Shown: positions 1 to 5,093 of the stretch, one piece after another
Numbering within the stretch: the stretch's first letter is position 1
How the letters are laid out: each line of letters starts with the position of its first letter
Source of the DNA: Hyphomicrobiales bacterium
Lineage (GTDB): Bacteria > Pseudomonadota > Alphaproteobacteria > Rhizobiales > JAJFHB01
Length of the DNA: 6,170 nt
Direction: 5' to 3'
Assembly: GCA_021775795.1 (NCBI GenBank)
Contig: JAJFHB010000279.1
Coordinates: 1-6,170 of the forward strand
Program-made: the position numbers and the translations under genes
Notes under the pieces: generated by a model
Databases searched by the model: none
Told to the model about the DNA's origin: nothing
Seen by the model: only the letters and a program-made list of their open reading frames with translations

Positions 1-209
1 AGATCAATTGTGTAGGCCTGAAGGGCGGCCATGTTCGGGTCGGCATTGAGCGCATGAATGCCGCCCGCCGCGTGCCACGATGACCCAGCTGTAAGCACCG
101 ACCGCTCGATCAGCACAACATCGCTCCAGCCGAATTTTGCAAGATGATAAAGCACGGAGGCGCCAACCACGCCGCCGCCGACAACCACAACACGATAATG
201 GGAATTCAT
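1..209 (-). CDS. FAD-dependent amine dehydrogenase, dimethylglycine/sarcosine dehydrogenase-like (N-terminal 69 codons; cut by window edge)
   Basis: Seen: translation from the ATG at 209 gives a Rossmann nucleotide-binding start. A run of hydrophobic beta-strand residues leads into GGGVVG (residues 11-16, the GxGxxG dinucleotide loop), and an acidic E35 follows the second strand, where FAD enzymes bind the ribose. Next comes SSWHAAGG (43-50), then a DPNMAALQ segment (57-64). Family knowledge: WHAAG after the Rossmann fold is typical of dimethylglycine and sarcosine dehydrogenases, in which this histidine (here H46) carries covalently bound FAD. These enzymes oxidatively demethylate N-methylated glycines and usually have a C-terminal GcvT-like folate domain, which would lie outside the window. 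A GGAAG sequence 9 nt upstream of the ATG (219-223) supports the start. The substrate cannot be fixed from 69 residues; related demethylating or oxidising enzymes remain possible. The gene is separated from its upstream neighbour by a strong terminator, so it probably has its own promoter. Confidence 0.85.
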   Translation of the reverse strand, partial: MNSHYRVVVVGGGVVGASVLYHLAKFGWSDVVLIERSVLTAGSSWHAAGGIHALNADPNMAALQAYTID

Positions 210-294
210 GGCCAATTTCTTCCGCTGAAGTTTGAACCGGGCACAAGCCCGCCACAGAAGCGCCCATCTAACAACAATTGCTTGCCCGAGCAAA

Positions 295-330
295 CGGCAA
301 TGAATTCAAGTCCGGCAATGTGAATTTGAG
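295..330. repeat. Imperfect direct repeat upstream of the FAD dehydrogenase gene
   Basis: Two adjacent copies are visible on the plus strand: CGGCAATGAATTCAAG at 295-310 and CGGCAATGTGAATTTGAG at 313-330. They share CGGCAATG, then GAATT, then AG at the end, and differ by a 2-nt indel and two substitutions. They lie about 85-120 bp upstream of the dehydrogenase start codon at 209, between it and the terminator of the preceding gene. Repeats in this position are often regulator sites, but no known consensus is recognised here and chance duplication is possible. Confidence 0.4.
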
Positions 331-344
331 AGGACGCGCAAAAC

Positions 345-379
345 AAAAAAACCCCGCACCGGCCGAACCCGGTGCGGGG
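345..379 (-). terminator. Rho-independent terminator of the outer-membrane protein gene
   Basis: A perfect 11-bp GC-rich stem pairs 352-362 (CCCCGCACCGG) with 369-379 (CCGGTGCGGGG) around a 6-nt loop. On the minus strand the stem is followed at once by seven T residues (plus-strand A345-A351) and then GTTT. It sits 33 nt past the stop codon of the minus-strand gene at 412-1101. The plus-strand reading lacks a T-run after the stem, so it is predicted to work in one direction only. It isolates the outer-membrane protein transcript from the dehydrogenase gene downstream. Confidence 0.95.
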
Positions 380-411
380 GTACCCCATGTCGCCCCTAAA
401 CTTCTCGAGGA

Positions 412-1101
412 CTACCAGTCCCGGAAGCTGTAGCGAAGACCGATGCGGATATCGTGGGAAGTAATGTCATCCACGAACATTCCCGGTGTGCCACCGGTTT
501 CCGCGCGACCAAAATCGGCATAGCGATAACCGACATCAAGCGCCAGATTGTAGGTGATATCAACCGCCACACCGGCCTGCAGGTTCCAGGCAAAATCGGT
601 GTTGCTGCCGCCACTGATACCAGCCGGCAGGTTGACGTTATCAATATCGTGGTGTGCAAAGCCAACACCACCACCCACATAAGGCGTCACCCGTCCCCAG
701 GTGAAGATATCGTAATAACCGTTCACGAAACCAAAGACGGTGGAAAGGTCTGCGTCCAGTCCGCCAAAGGCTTCTTCCATGTCGGCGTCGTGACGATAAC
801 CCAGCGTCGCGTCGATACGGAACGATTCAAACACATAGCAACCAACGCCACCTTCGATGAACCACGTATCGTCGAGTTCCTCGTCAGTCGCCTGGGATCC
901 ACCGGCCCAAGGTGCTGCGCCGTTCTTGTAGATGTCCGGCGTTTGATGAAATGAGTAACCACCGTCGATACGTGCATAGAAGCACGATTCAGCTACAGGT
1001 TCCGGTGGTGGTGGCGGCGGAATATCCACTGCCAAAGCCTGGCCACTGCTGAGCAATACTGCTGCCACGGTGCCCAGCAAGGTATTTTTCCGAATAGTCA
1101 T
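412..1101 (-). CDS. Exported outer-membrane beta-barrel protein (Omp25/RopB-like), 229 aa
   Basis: Seen: residues 1-24 form a signal peptide with a basic start (TIRKN), a hydrophobic core and an ALA cleavage site before V25. A six-proline stretch (28-33) follows, typical of the mature N-terminus in rhizobial small porin-like proteins. The rest shows alternating aromatic/Gly beta-strands fitting an eight-strand barrel: roughly 41-51, 79-91, 93-103, 112-125, then RVTPYVGGGVGFAHH, FAWNLQAGVAVDI, LALDVGYRYADF and a last strand IRIGLRYSFRDW with the C-terminal aromatic residue expected for outer-membrane insertion. C40 and C88 lie at the predicted periplasmic ends of strands 1 and 2 and could form a disulfide (inference). 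The ATG at 1101 is preferred over an in-frame TTG at 1128 because a GGAG sits 8 nt upstream and the signal peptide begins correctly there. The family includes structural envelope proteins of Brucella and rhizobia; the exact role here is unknown. The gene is monocistronic, ending in a strong terminator. Confidence 0.88.
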   Translation of the reverse strand: MTIRKNTLLGTVAAVLLSSGQALAVDIPPPPPPEPVAESCFYARIDGGYSFHQTPDIYKNGAAPWAGGSQATDEELDDTWFIEGGVGCYVFESFRIDATLGYRHDADMEEAFGGLDADLSTVFGFVNGYYDIFTWGRVTPYVGGGVGFAHHDIDNVNLPAGISGGSNTDFAWNLQAGVAVDITYNLALDVGYRYADFGRAETGGTPGMFVDDITSHDIRIGLRYSFRDW

Positions 1102-1109
1102 TCGCACAA

Positions 1110-1113
1110 CTCC
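1110..1113 (-). promoter_or_regulatory. Ribosome binding site deciding the outer-membrane protein start
   Basis: The minus strand reads GGAG followed by 8 nt and then the ATG at 1101. This spacing is good for Shine-Dalgarno pairing. It argues against the alternative TTG start at 1128, which would add nine residues in front of the signal peptide and leave this element inside the coding region. Confidence 0.7.
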
Positions 1114-1148
1114 AATCACGCAAAGCAACTCTTACCAACCCATGCGGA

Positions 1149-1179
1149 ACGTTCAGAATACTTGAAGTATTACTAACGT
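1149..1179. promoter_or_regulatory. 31-bp dyad upstream of the outer-membrane protein gene (candidate operator)
   Basis: The core is the perfect odd palindrome AATACTT-G-AAGTATT (1157-1171). Three mismatched positions outward on each side, the symmetry resumes with ACGTT (1149-1153) and AACGT (1175-1179) about the same centre, 1164. In total 12 of 15 half-site positions match. It lies 48-78 nt upstream of the ATG at 1101. As DNA it fits a dimeric repressor or activator site. As RNA it could form only an AU-rich hairpin of modest strength in the 5' leader. The cognate regulator is not recognised. Confidence 0.55.
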
Positions 1180-1194
1180 CATTCGACCGTCCCA

Positions 1195-1270
1195 CTTCGA
1201 AACACTTCTAAAGACCCCATTTACGGTTGATTAACGAACCAAACTGCAAATCAAAGCGCTTCGAAACTCT
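1195..1270. repeat. Two copies of CTTCGAAACnCT in the divergent intergenic region
   Basis: CTTCGAAACACT (1195-1206) and CTTCGAAACTCT (1259-1270) match at 11 of 12 positions in direct orientation, 64 bp apart. Each contains the TTCGAA palindrome. They flank the CtrA-like box at 1220-1234. They could be a pair of regulator sites, or coincidence in a low-complexity region; no known consensus is recognised. Confidence 0.35.
1205..1234 (-). promoter_or_regulatory. Candidate CtrA-linked promoter of the outer-membrane protein gene
   Basis: The plus strand reads TTTA (1220-1223), seven bases, then TTAAC (1231-1235), one mismatch from the CtrA box TTAA-N7-TTAAC. Read on the minus strand, TTAATC is followed after 18 nt by TAGAAG (1210-1205), a 4-of-6 match to a -10 hexamer. 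In Caulobacter, CtrA-activated promoters often have the box overlapping the -35 position, which is the arrangement here. Transcription starting near 1197 would give a leader of about 95 nt containing the 31-bp dyad. This is inferred from sequence alone, and both hexamers are weak. Confidence 0.35.
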
Positions 1271-1292
1271 ATTCATTTATCGGAGAAACTGA

Positions 1293-1307
1293 TTAAGAAG
1301 GGTTTAA
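1293..1307. promoter_or_regulatory. Exact CtrA-type box TTAA-N7-TTAA
   Basis: The sequence TTAAGAAGGGTTTAA matches the eight fixed positions of the CtrA recognition site with the correct 7-bp gap. It sits near the middle of the divergent region, about 190 nt from each start codon, so it could serve either gene. In Brucella, CtrA is reported to influence outer-membrane protein genes including omp25, which makes the location suggestive. AT-richness raises the chance of a fortuitous match. Confidence 0.45.
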
Positions 1308-1348
1308 GGTAAACGGGTAACTCATCACATCATTCAAATTGTATGTAA

Positions 1349-1378
1349 TTGACTGGTTGACCGCTTTCCATTTGCATA
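1349..1378 (+). promoter_or_regulatory. Weak candidate promoter for the EamA transporter gene
   Basis: Two TTGAC -35-like sequences lie 8 bp apart (TTGACT at 1349-1354, TTGACC at 1357-1362) on the transporter strand. The best -10 partner for the first is TGCATA at 1373-1378 after 18 nt, which is a poor hexamer. This would give a leader of about 105 nt ahead of the GTG at 1490. The TTGAC pair is clear; the full promoter call is weak. Confidence 0.25.
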
Positions 1379-1489
1379 AACTGATCCCATCCTGGCGCCG
1401 CGGCAAACTGCCAGCCTAGACGCAGCCGCCGATAAGATAGTGTTTGCCGGGCGCAGGATTCTGGCGCCAATCCAACAGCAAGGCGTCAC

Positions 1490-2419
1490 GTGAACGACAC
1501 AGCCAGACCCCTCCTGAAACTGACCCGCACTACCGCAGACTGGCTGCTTCTGGCTTTGCTTGTCGTTGTCTGGGGTTCATCGTTCGCGGTCACCAAGATT
1601 GCTGTGGAAACAATTCCGGCAGAATGGATCTCAGCTGGACGATTGGCCATTTCTGCCGCTCTCGTCGTCCCTTTCGTCCTGGCGCGGGGCGGCAACTTCT
1701 CTGCCTCTTTGCTCAACTGGCGCTGGGTCATCTGGTTGACCTGCGCCGGCACGCTGCTGCCGTTTTATCTCATCGCCTGGGGTACGGCACGAATTGATAG
1801 CGGTCTTGCCGGCGTTTTGATGGCGCTCGTACCCCTGGTCATTCTCGTGTTTGCACACCTGCTGTTGCCGGACGAAAAAATGACCCGCCCCAAAGTTGCA
1901 GGCTTCGCCCTTGGATTTGCCGGCGTTCTTGTCCTGTTAGGGCCGGAAACCATTTTAAATTTCGGGGTACAGGGAACAGCGCTCTTTGGGCAGCTTGCCA
2001 TCATCGCCGCAACTTTGTGTTACGGCGTACACGCCAGCACGACACGGCTTGTGCCTTCCATGAGCAGTCAGGAGCTTGCTGCTTCAACCCTTGCGCTGGG
2101 AGCCCTGCTTGCCGTTCCCCTCGCTTTGTGGCTGTCGCCGCACGCATTGCTGGAGGCCTCTACGCGGTCGCTACTGGCGCTCGTTGTTCTGGGCACGTTC
2201 CAGACCGCCCTTGCCTCGCTGGTGCTTTACCGTCTTCTCACTCAGGCAGGCGCAGGCTTCACCGCCATGTGCAACTATCTCATTCCGGTCTTCGCTGTGG
2301 TTTTGGGAGCCGTCTGGCTGGGCGAGCAGATCACCTGGAAGATCGTAATCGGAAGCGCCTTTGTGCTTTCCGGTATCGCCGTCAGCCAGCAGATCTACAA
2401 GCGGATATTCAAACGCTAG
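1490..2419 (+). CDS. EamA/DMT-superfamily inner-membrane transporter, 309 aa
   Basis: Seen: a very hydrophobic protein with about ten membrane segments arranged as two EamA repeats (about residues 19-150 and 165-300). The first helix carries VVVWGSSFAVTKIAVE (25-40), followed by a WISAGRLAIS segment (46-55), the usual drug/metabolite transporter signature. Helix 4 region GLAGVLMALVPLVI (105-118) is also typical. The short tail KRIFKR is positively charged, consistent with a cytoplasmic C-terminus. Family knowledge: DMT proteins export or exchange amino acids, nucleosides, metabolites or toxic compounds across the inner membrane, and substrate cannot be read from sequence. The 309-residue length is normal. 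The start is GTG at 1490 with AAGG 6 nt upstream (1480-1483); no ATG fits better. The gene is divergent from the outer-membrane protein and converges on glmM with a 9-bp gap and no visible terminator, so its transcript probably runs into the glmM antisense strand. Confidence 0.9.
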   Translation: MNDTARPLLKLTRTTADWLLLALLVVVWGSSFAVTKIAVETIPAEWISAGRLAISAALVVPFVLARGGNFSASLLNWRWVIWLTCAGTLLPFYLIAWGTARIDSGLAGVLMALVPLVILVFAHLLLPDEKMTRPKVAGFALGFAGVLVLLGPETILNFGVQGTALFGQLAIIAATLCYGVHASTTRLVPSMSSQELAASTLALGALLAVPLALWLSPHALLEASTRSLLALVVLGTFQTALASLVLYRLLTQAGAGFTAMCNYLIPVFAVVLGAVWLGEQITWKIVIGSAFVLSGIAVSQQIYKRIFKR

Positions 2420-2428
2420 AAAAGCACG

Positions 2429-3772
2429 TCAGGCCGCAACATCTTCCACCGCTGTGACGATGTCATTGACCACTGCGCGGACAAGCGATTCATCGTCGCC
2501 CTCGCCCATGATCCTGATAACCGGCTCCGTGCCGGATGGACGCACGATGAGCCGACCGGTTGTTCCAAGCCGTGTCGACGCTTCCGCGATCGCATCGCGC
2601 ACTGCCGCCTCATCAAGCGGTTTGCCTTGCTTGTAGCGAACATTGCGCAATATCTGGGGCAACGGTTCAAACAGTGAACAGAGCTCACTCACGGGACGGT
2701 TGCCGGAGGCGACAACACCCAATACCTGCAGAGCGGCAACAAGACCATCGCCGGTCGTCGAAAAATCGCTGAGCACAATGTGCCCGGATTGTTCACCGCC
2801 AATATTGTAACCGTGCCGGCGCATGTGTTCGACGACGTACCGATCACCCACTTGCGTACGCGCCATTTCGAGACCAAGGGATTCTATGTATCGTTCAAGC
2901 CCAAGGTTTGACATGACGGTCGTGACGACGCCTTTGGCGGAGAGACGATCTTCAGCCTGCCAGGCTTTGGTAATGAGAGCGATCACCTGATCACCATCGA
3001 CAATCTCACCGTTCTCATCCGCAATGATCACCCGGTCCGCATCGCCATCAAGCGCAATTCCAATGTCGGCGCGGATTTCCCGGACCTTCTCGCACATGGC
3101 CTCGGGATAAGTTGAGCCGCACTTCTCATTGATATTGAAGCCGTTGGGTTCGACGCCCATTGCCACAACCTCTGCGCCCAGCTCCCATAAGGCCGTCGGC
3201 GCTGCCTTGTATGCGGCACCGTTGGCGCAGTCGATGACAATGCGCAGGCCTTCCAATCGGAGATTGCGCGGAAACGTCCGCTTTGCGAATTCAATGTAGC
3301 GCGCCCGTGCATCCTCAATGCGCTGTGCCCGGCCAAGGCGGTCCGGTTCAGCAAGAATGTCCTTGGGGTCAGATTCGATAAGCTTTTCGATCTGCAGTTC
3401 AACGTCATCTGAAAGCTTGTAACCATCAGGTCCGAAGAGCTTGATGCCATTGTCGCAATAAGCATTGTGGGAGGCTGAAATCATGACACCGAGATCGGCG
3501 CGCAGAGAACGCGTCAGCATCGCAACCGCTGGTGTTGGCAGCGGTCCAAACTGAAACACATCCATTCCAACAGCCGTAAAACCCGAGACCAGGGCAGGTT
3601 CAATCATGTAGCCGGAAAGACGCGTGTCTTTGCCGATAACCACCCTGTGGCGATGCTCACCGCGTTTGAACAGGGAGCCTGCTGCCATTCCCACACGCAG
3701 AGCGATGTCAGGCGTCATCGGCCAGCTATTTGCTGTTCCGCGAATTCCATCCGTACCGAAAAACTTGCGCAC
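2429..3772 (-). CDS. glmM: Phosphoglucosamine mutase GlmM, 447 aa
   Basis: GlmM converts glucosamine-6-phosphate to glucosamine-1-phosphate in the cytoplasm, the step before GlmU makes UDP-N-acetylglucosamine for peptidoglycan and lipopolysaccharide. Seen: the N-terminal FGTDGIRG (5-12); the catalytic phosphoserine loop ISASHN with S101; the magnesium loop DGDADR (242-247); the sugar-recognition loop GGEQSGH (325-331); and the phosphate-binding RPSGTEP (411-417). Length and domain order match full-length bacterial GlmM. The residue after SHN is alanine (SHNAYCDN), where many homologues have proline; all catalytic residues are intact. The start is GTG at 3772, supported by AAGAGG 6 nt upstream and by the conserved N-terminus beginning within a few residues. 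It lies 132 bp downstream of folP and convergent with the transporter gene. The enzyme needs activation by serine phosphorylation, as known for the family. Confidence 0.98.
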   Translation of the reverse strand: MRKFFGTDGIRGTANSWPMTPDIALRVGMAAGSLFKRGEHRHRVVIGKDTRLSGYMIEPALVSGFTAVGMDVFQFGPLPTPAVAMLTRSLRADLGVMISASHNAYCDNGIKLFGPDGYKLSDDVELQIEKLIESDPKDILAEPDRLGRAQRIEDARARYIEFAKRTFPRNLRLEGLRIVIDCANGAAYKAAPTALWELGAEVVAMGVEPNGFNINEKCGSTYPEAMCEKVREIRADIGIALDGDADRVIIADENGEIVDGDQVIALITKAWQAEDRLSAKGVVTTVMSNLGLERYIESLGLEMARTQVGDRYVVEHMRRHGYNIGGEQSGHIVLSDFSTTGDGLVAALQVLGVVASGNRPVSELCSLFEPLPQILRNVRYKQGKPLDEAAVRDAIAEASTRLGTTGRLIVRPSGTEPVIRIMGEGDDESLVRAVVNDIVTAVEDVAA

Positions 3773-3778
3773 GCCTTA

Positions 3779-3784
3779 CCTCTT
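3779..3784 (-). promoter_or_regulatory. Ribosome binding site for the glmM GTG start
   Basis: The minus strand reads AAGAGG, then 6 nt, then the GTG at 3772. It is a strong Shine-Dalgarno match that offsets the non-ATG start and confirms where GlmM begins. Confidence 0.75.
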
Positions 3785-3792
3785 GCTCTCAA

Positions 3793-3838
3793 CCGTATCC
3801 CGAAACATGTGCGGGCCGGTGCCGTATCGTAAAAACAT
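3793..3838 (-). repeat. Duplicated ATGTTT-N3/4-GATACGG motif in the glmM leader
   Basis: On the minus strand ATGTTTTTACGATACGG (3838-3822) is followed about 29 nt later by ATGTTTCGGGATACGG (3808-3793). The two copies share all 13 outer positions and differ only in a 4- or 3-nt centre. The spacing is close to three helical turns. The nearer copy ends 20 nt before the glmM start codon, next to the ribosome binding site. A perfect palindrome TTTCGCGAAA (3841-3850) abuts the farther copy. Together these suggest separate control of glmM within the folP-glmM gap (3773-3904), in which I see no gene. No convincing -35/-10 pair was found. Confidence 0.45.
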
Positions 3839-3904
3839 CGTTTCGCGAAAACTACACATTTTCAGCGAAATATTCGTTAAACCGAAACAAGTCGCCGCGT
3901 CACT

Positions 3905-4960
3905 CTAAATGCCCAACACGCCGCGCCACGTCCTTACCGCCTGTACGGTTTCGCGGACATCATGCACACGCAGGATCTGTACACCCTGCATGACACCGAT
4001 CAGTGCAGCAGCAACGGAACCGGAGATCCGGTTGCTCGCCTTTTTTTCGCCGGTCAGGGCGCCGATGAATGCCTTGCGAGACACGCCGAGCATTAGGCGG
4101 ACACCAAGCCCATGAAAAAGCGAGAGCCCGTGCAGTAGTGCATGATTGTGGCTGTAGGTTTTTCCAAAACCTATGCCTGGATCAACAATTATGTTTTCCC
4201 GGTCAATTCCCGCTGAAACACAAGCCTCAATCCGGGTGCGAAGGGCATCATGGACATCCAGCAATACGTCCTCATAGGTCGGATTGTCCTGCATGACTTT
4301 TGGGTCACCGGCGCTGTGCATGAGAACGGCAGGAACCTGAAGTCTGCATACGGTGTCCATGGAATGAGGCACATAAGAAAGCGATGTAACGTCGTTTACG
4401 AGCACCGCCCCTGCAGCAACCGCGGCCTCCATAACTTCAGGCTTCCGGGTATCGATGGAGATTGGCACACCTTGATCGGCGAGCCCTTCGATGACTGGCA
4501 GGACACGCTGAAGTTCCTCGTTAATCGGAATGGCGTCAGCGCCGGGTCGGGTCGACTCTCCGCCTATATCGATTATGTCTGCACCATCTCCAATCAGCCT
4601 TCGTGCCTGCAGCAAAGCTGTTTCGGTTTCAGCAAACGAGCCGCCATCAGAAAAACTGTCCGGTGTCACGTTGACCACCCCCATGACAGCAACATCGCTC
4701 AAGGGCATAGCTGCAAAATCAGGTCGTGGAGCTGTCAGATCATTGAGCGCACCGACAACATCGAACTCGGTGGCCGCCTTTAAATCCAGGTAGGAAAGCA
4801 CATTGCGACTGACGTGAGATCCATCGCGCCTGATCACTTCGGCTTCCAGAAACGCAATCGCCCCGCCGCCAAGCGCGCCTGCCGCACCTTCAGCGCGGGC
4901 TGCAATAGCATCACTCCCATAGAGGAGCCCCCGGGGACGCAGATACAGGGAAGTTGTCAT
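3905..4960 (-). CDS. folP: Dihydropteroate synthase FolP with N-terminal extension, 351 aa
   Basis: FolP condenses p-aminobenzoate with 6-hydroxymethyl-dihydropterin pyrophosphate to give dihydropteroate in folate synthesis; it is the sulfonamide target. Seen from the chosen ATG: VMGVVNVTPDSFSDGG (92-107), GGESTRPG (133-140), SIDTRKPEV (168-176), ND at 189-190, LMH at 213-215, VDPGIGFGKT (259-268), LGVSRKAFIG (291-300) and the closing RVHD (331-334). These are the pterin, pyrophosphate and pABA loops of the TIM barrel in the right order. About 90 residues precede the first barrel motif, including YLRPRGLLYG (6-15) and TAPRPDFA (76-83). Typical FolP is about 280 residues; I recall similar extensions in other Alphaproteobacteria, role unknown. 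The frame is open to a TTG at 5041, but that would place a strong hairpin inside the gene, so the ATG at 4960 is preferred, although its ribosome site is weak (GGA 8 nt upstream). Confidence 0.95.
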   Translation of the reverse strand: MTTSLYLRPRGLLYGSDAIAARAEGAAGALGGGAIAFLEAEVIRRDGSHVSRNVLSYLDLKAATEFDVVGALNDLTAPRPDFAAMPLSDVAVMGVVNVTPDSFSDGGSFAETETALLQARRLIGDGADIIDIGGESTRPGADAIPINEELQRVLPVIEGLADQGVPISIDTRKPEVMEAAVAAGAVLVNDVTSLSYVPHSMDTVCRLQVPAVLMHSAGDPKVMQDNPTYEDVLLDVHDALRTRIEACVSAGIDRENIIVDPGIGFGKTYSHNHALLHGLSLFHGLGVRLMLGVSRKAFIGALTGEKKASNRISGSVAAALIGVMQGVQILRVHDVRETVQAVRTWRGVLGI

Positions 4961-5009
4961 CTGTTCGATCCAGACATCGAAATGGCGGCGACCCACGCCC
5001 GCAGACAGG

Positions 5010-5038
5010 AAACGGGCCGGAATATGAATTCCGGCCCG
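5010..5038 (-). terminator. Perfect 11-bp hairpin after ftsH, probable terminator or attenuator
   Basis: CGGGCCGGAAT (5013-5023) pairs perfectly with ATTCCGGCCCG (5028-5038) around a 4-nt loop. It begins 55 nt past the ftsH stop and ends about 50 nt before the folP ATG. On the minus strand the stem is followed by TTTCCTGTC, a short and broken T-run, so termination may be partial. It also argues against folP starting at the upstream TTG (5041). Confidence 0.6.
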
Positions 5039-5093
5039 CAACCAATCAGTTCAATCCCGGCTCACCTGCATGCAGATGCCGGCCAGGCAATGA

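Larger units (their letters stand above)
1102..1489. other. AT-rich divergent intergenic region with regulatory elements, no gene
   Basis: This 388-bp stretch separates the minus-strand outer-membrane protein from the plus-strand transporter. I see no credible coding frame or structured RNA gene on either strand. The middle (about 1200-1380) is clearly richer in A and T than the flanking genes, as expected for divergent promoters. It contains a 31-bp dyad, two CtrA-like boxes, a 12-bp motif present twice, and a TTGAC tandem repeat, each listed separately. Confidence 0.75.

Noticed and set aside
210..335. Possible riboswitch in the leader of the dehydrogenase gene
   Set aside because: Only short stems such as CGGGC/GCCCG (238-251) are present and no glycine or other riboswitch core was recognised.
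377..386. GGGGTACCCC palindrome overlapping the terminator arm
   Set aside because: Only a 3-bp hairpin with a 4-nt loop could form; it adds nothing convincing beyond the strong terminator.
454..954. 166-codon open frame on the plus strand antisense to the outer-membrane protein gene
   Set aside because: It lies wholly inside the real gene, has no recognisable domain or membrane/signal pattern, and the opposite strand gives a coherent signal peptide and barrel.
1102..1128. Extension of the outer-membrane protein to a TTG at 1128
   Set aside because: It adds nine residues before a normal signal peptide and would bury the well-spaced GGAG that precedes the ATG at 1101.
3469..3474. Alanine instead of proline after SHN in the GlmM phosphoserine loop
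   Set aside because: All catalytic and metal residues are intact and this position is not a catalytic one; treated as ordinary family variation.
4961..5041. Extension of folP to an in-frame TTG at 5041
   Set aside because: The added 27 codons would span the perfect 11-bp hairpin at 5013-5038, and the ATG at 4960 starts the recognisable YLRP segment.
5066..5075. CTGCATGCAG palindrome just after the ftsH stop
   Set aside because: Ten-bp palindrome without flanking symmetry or a T-run; likely chance.
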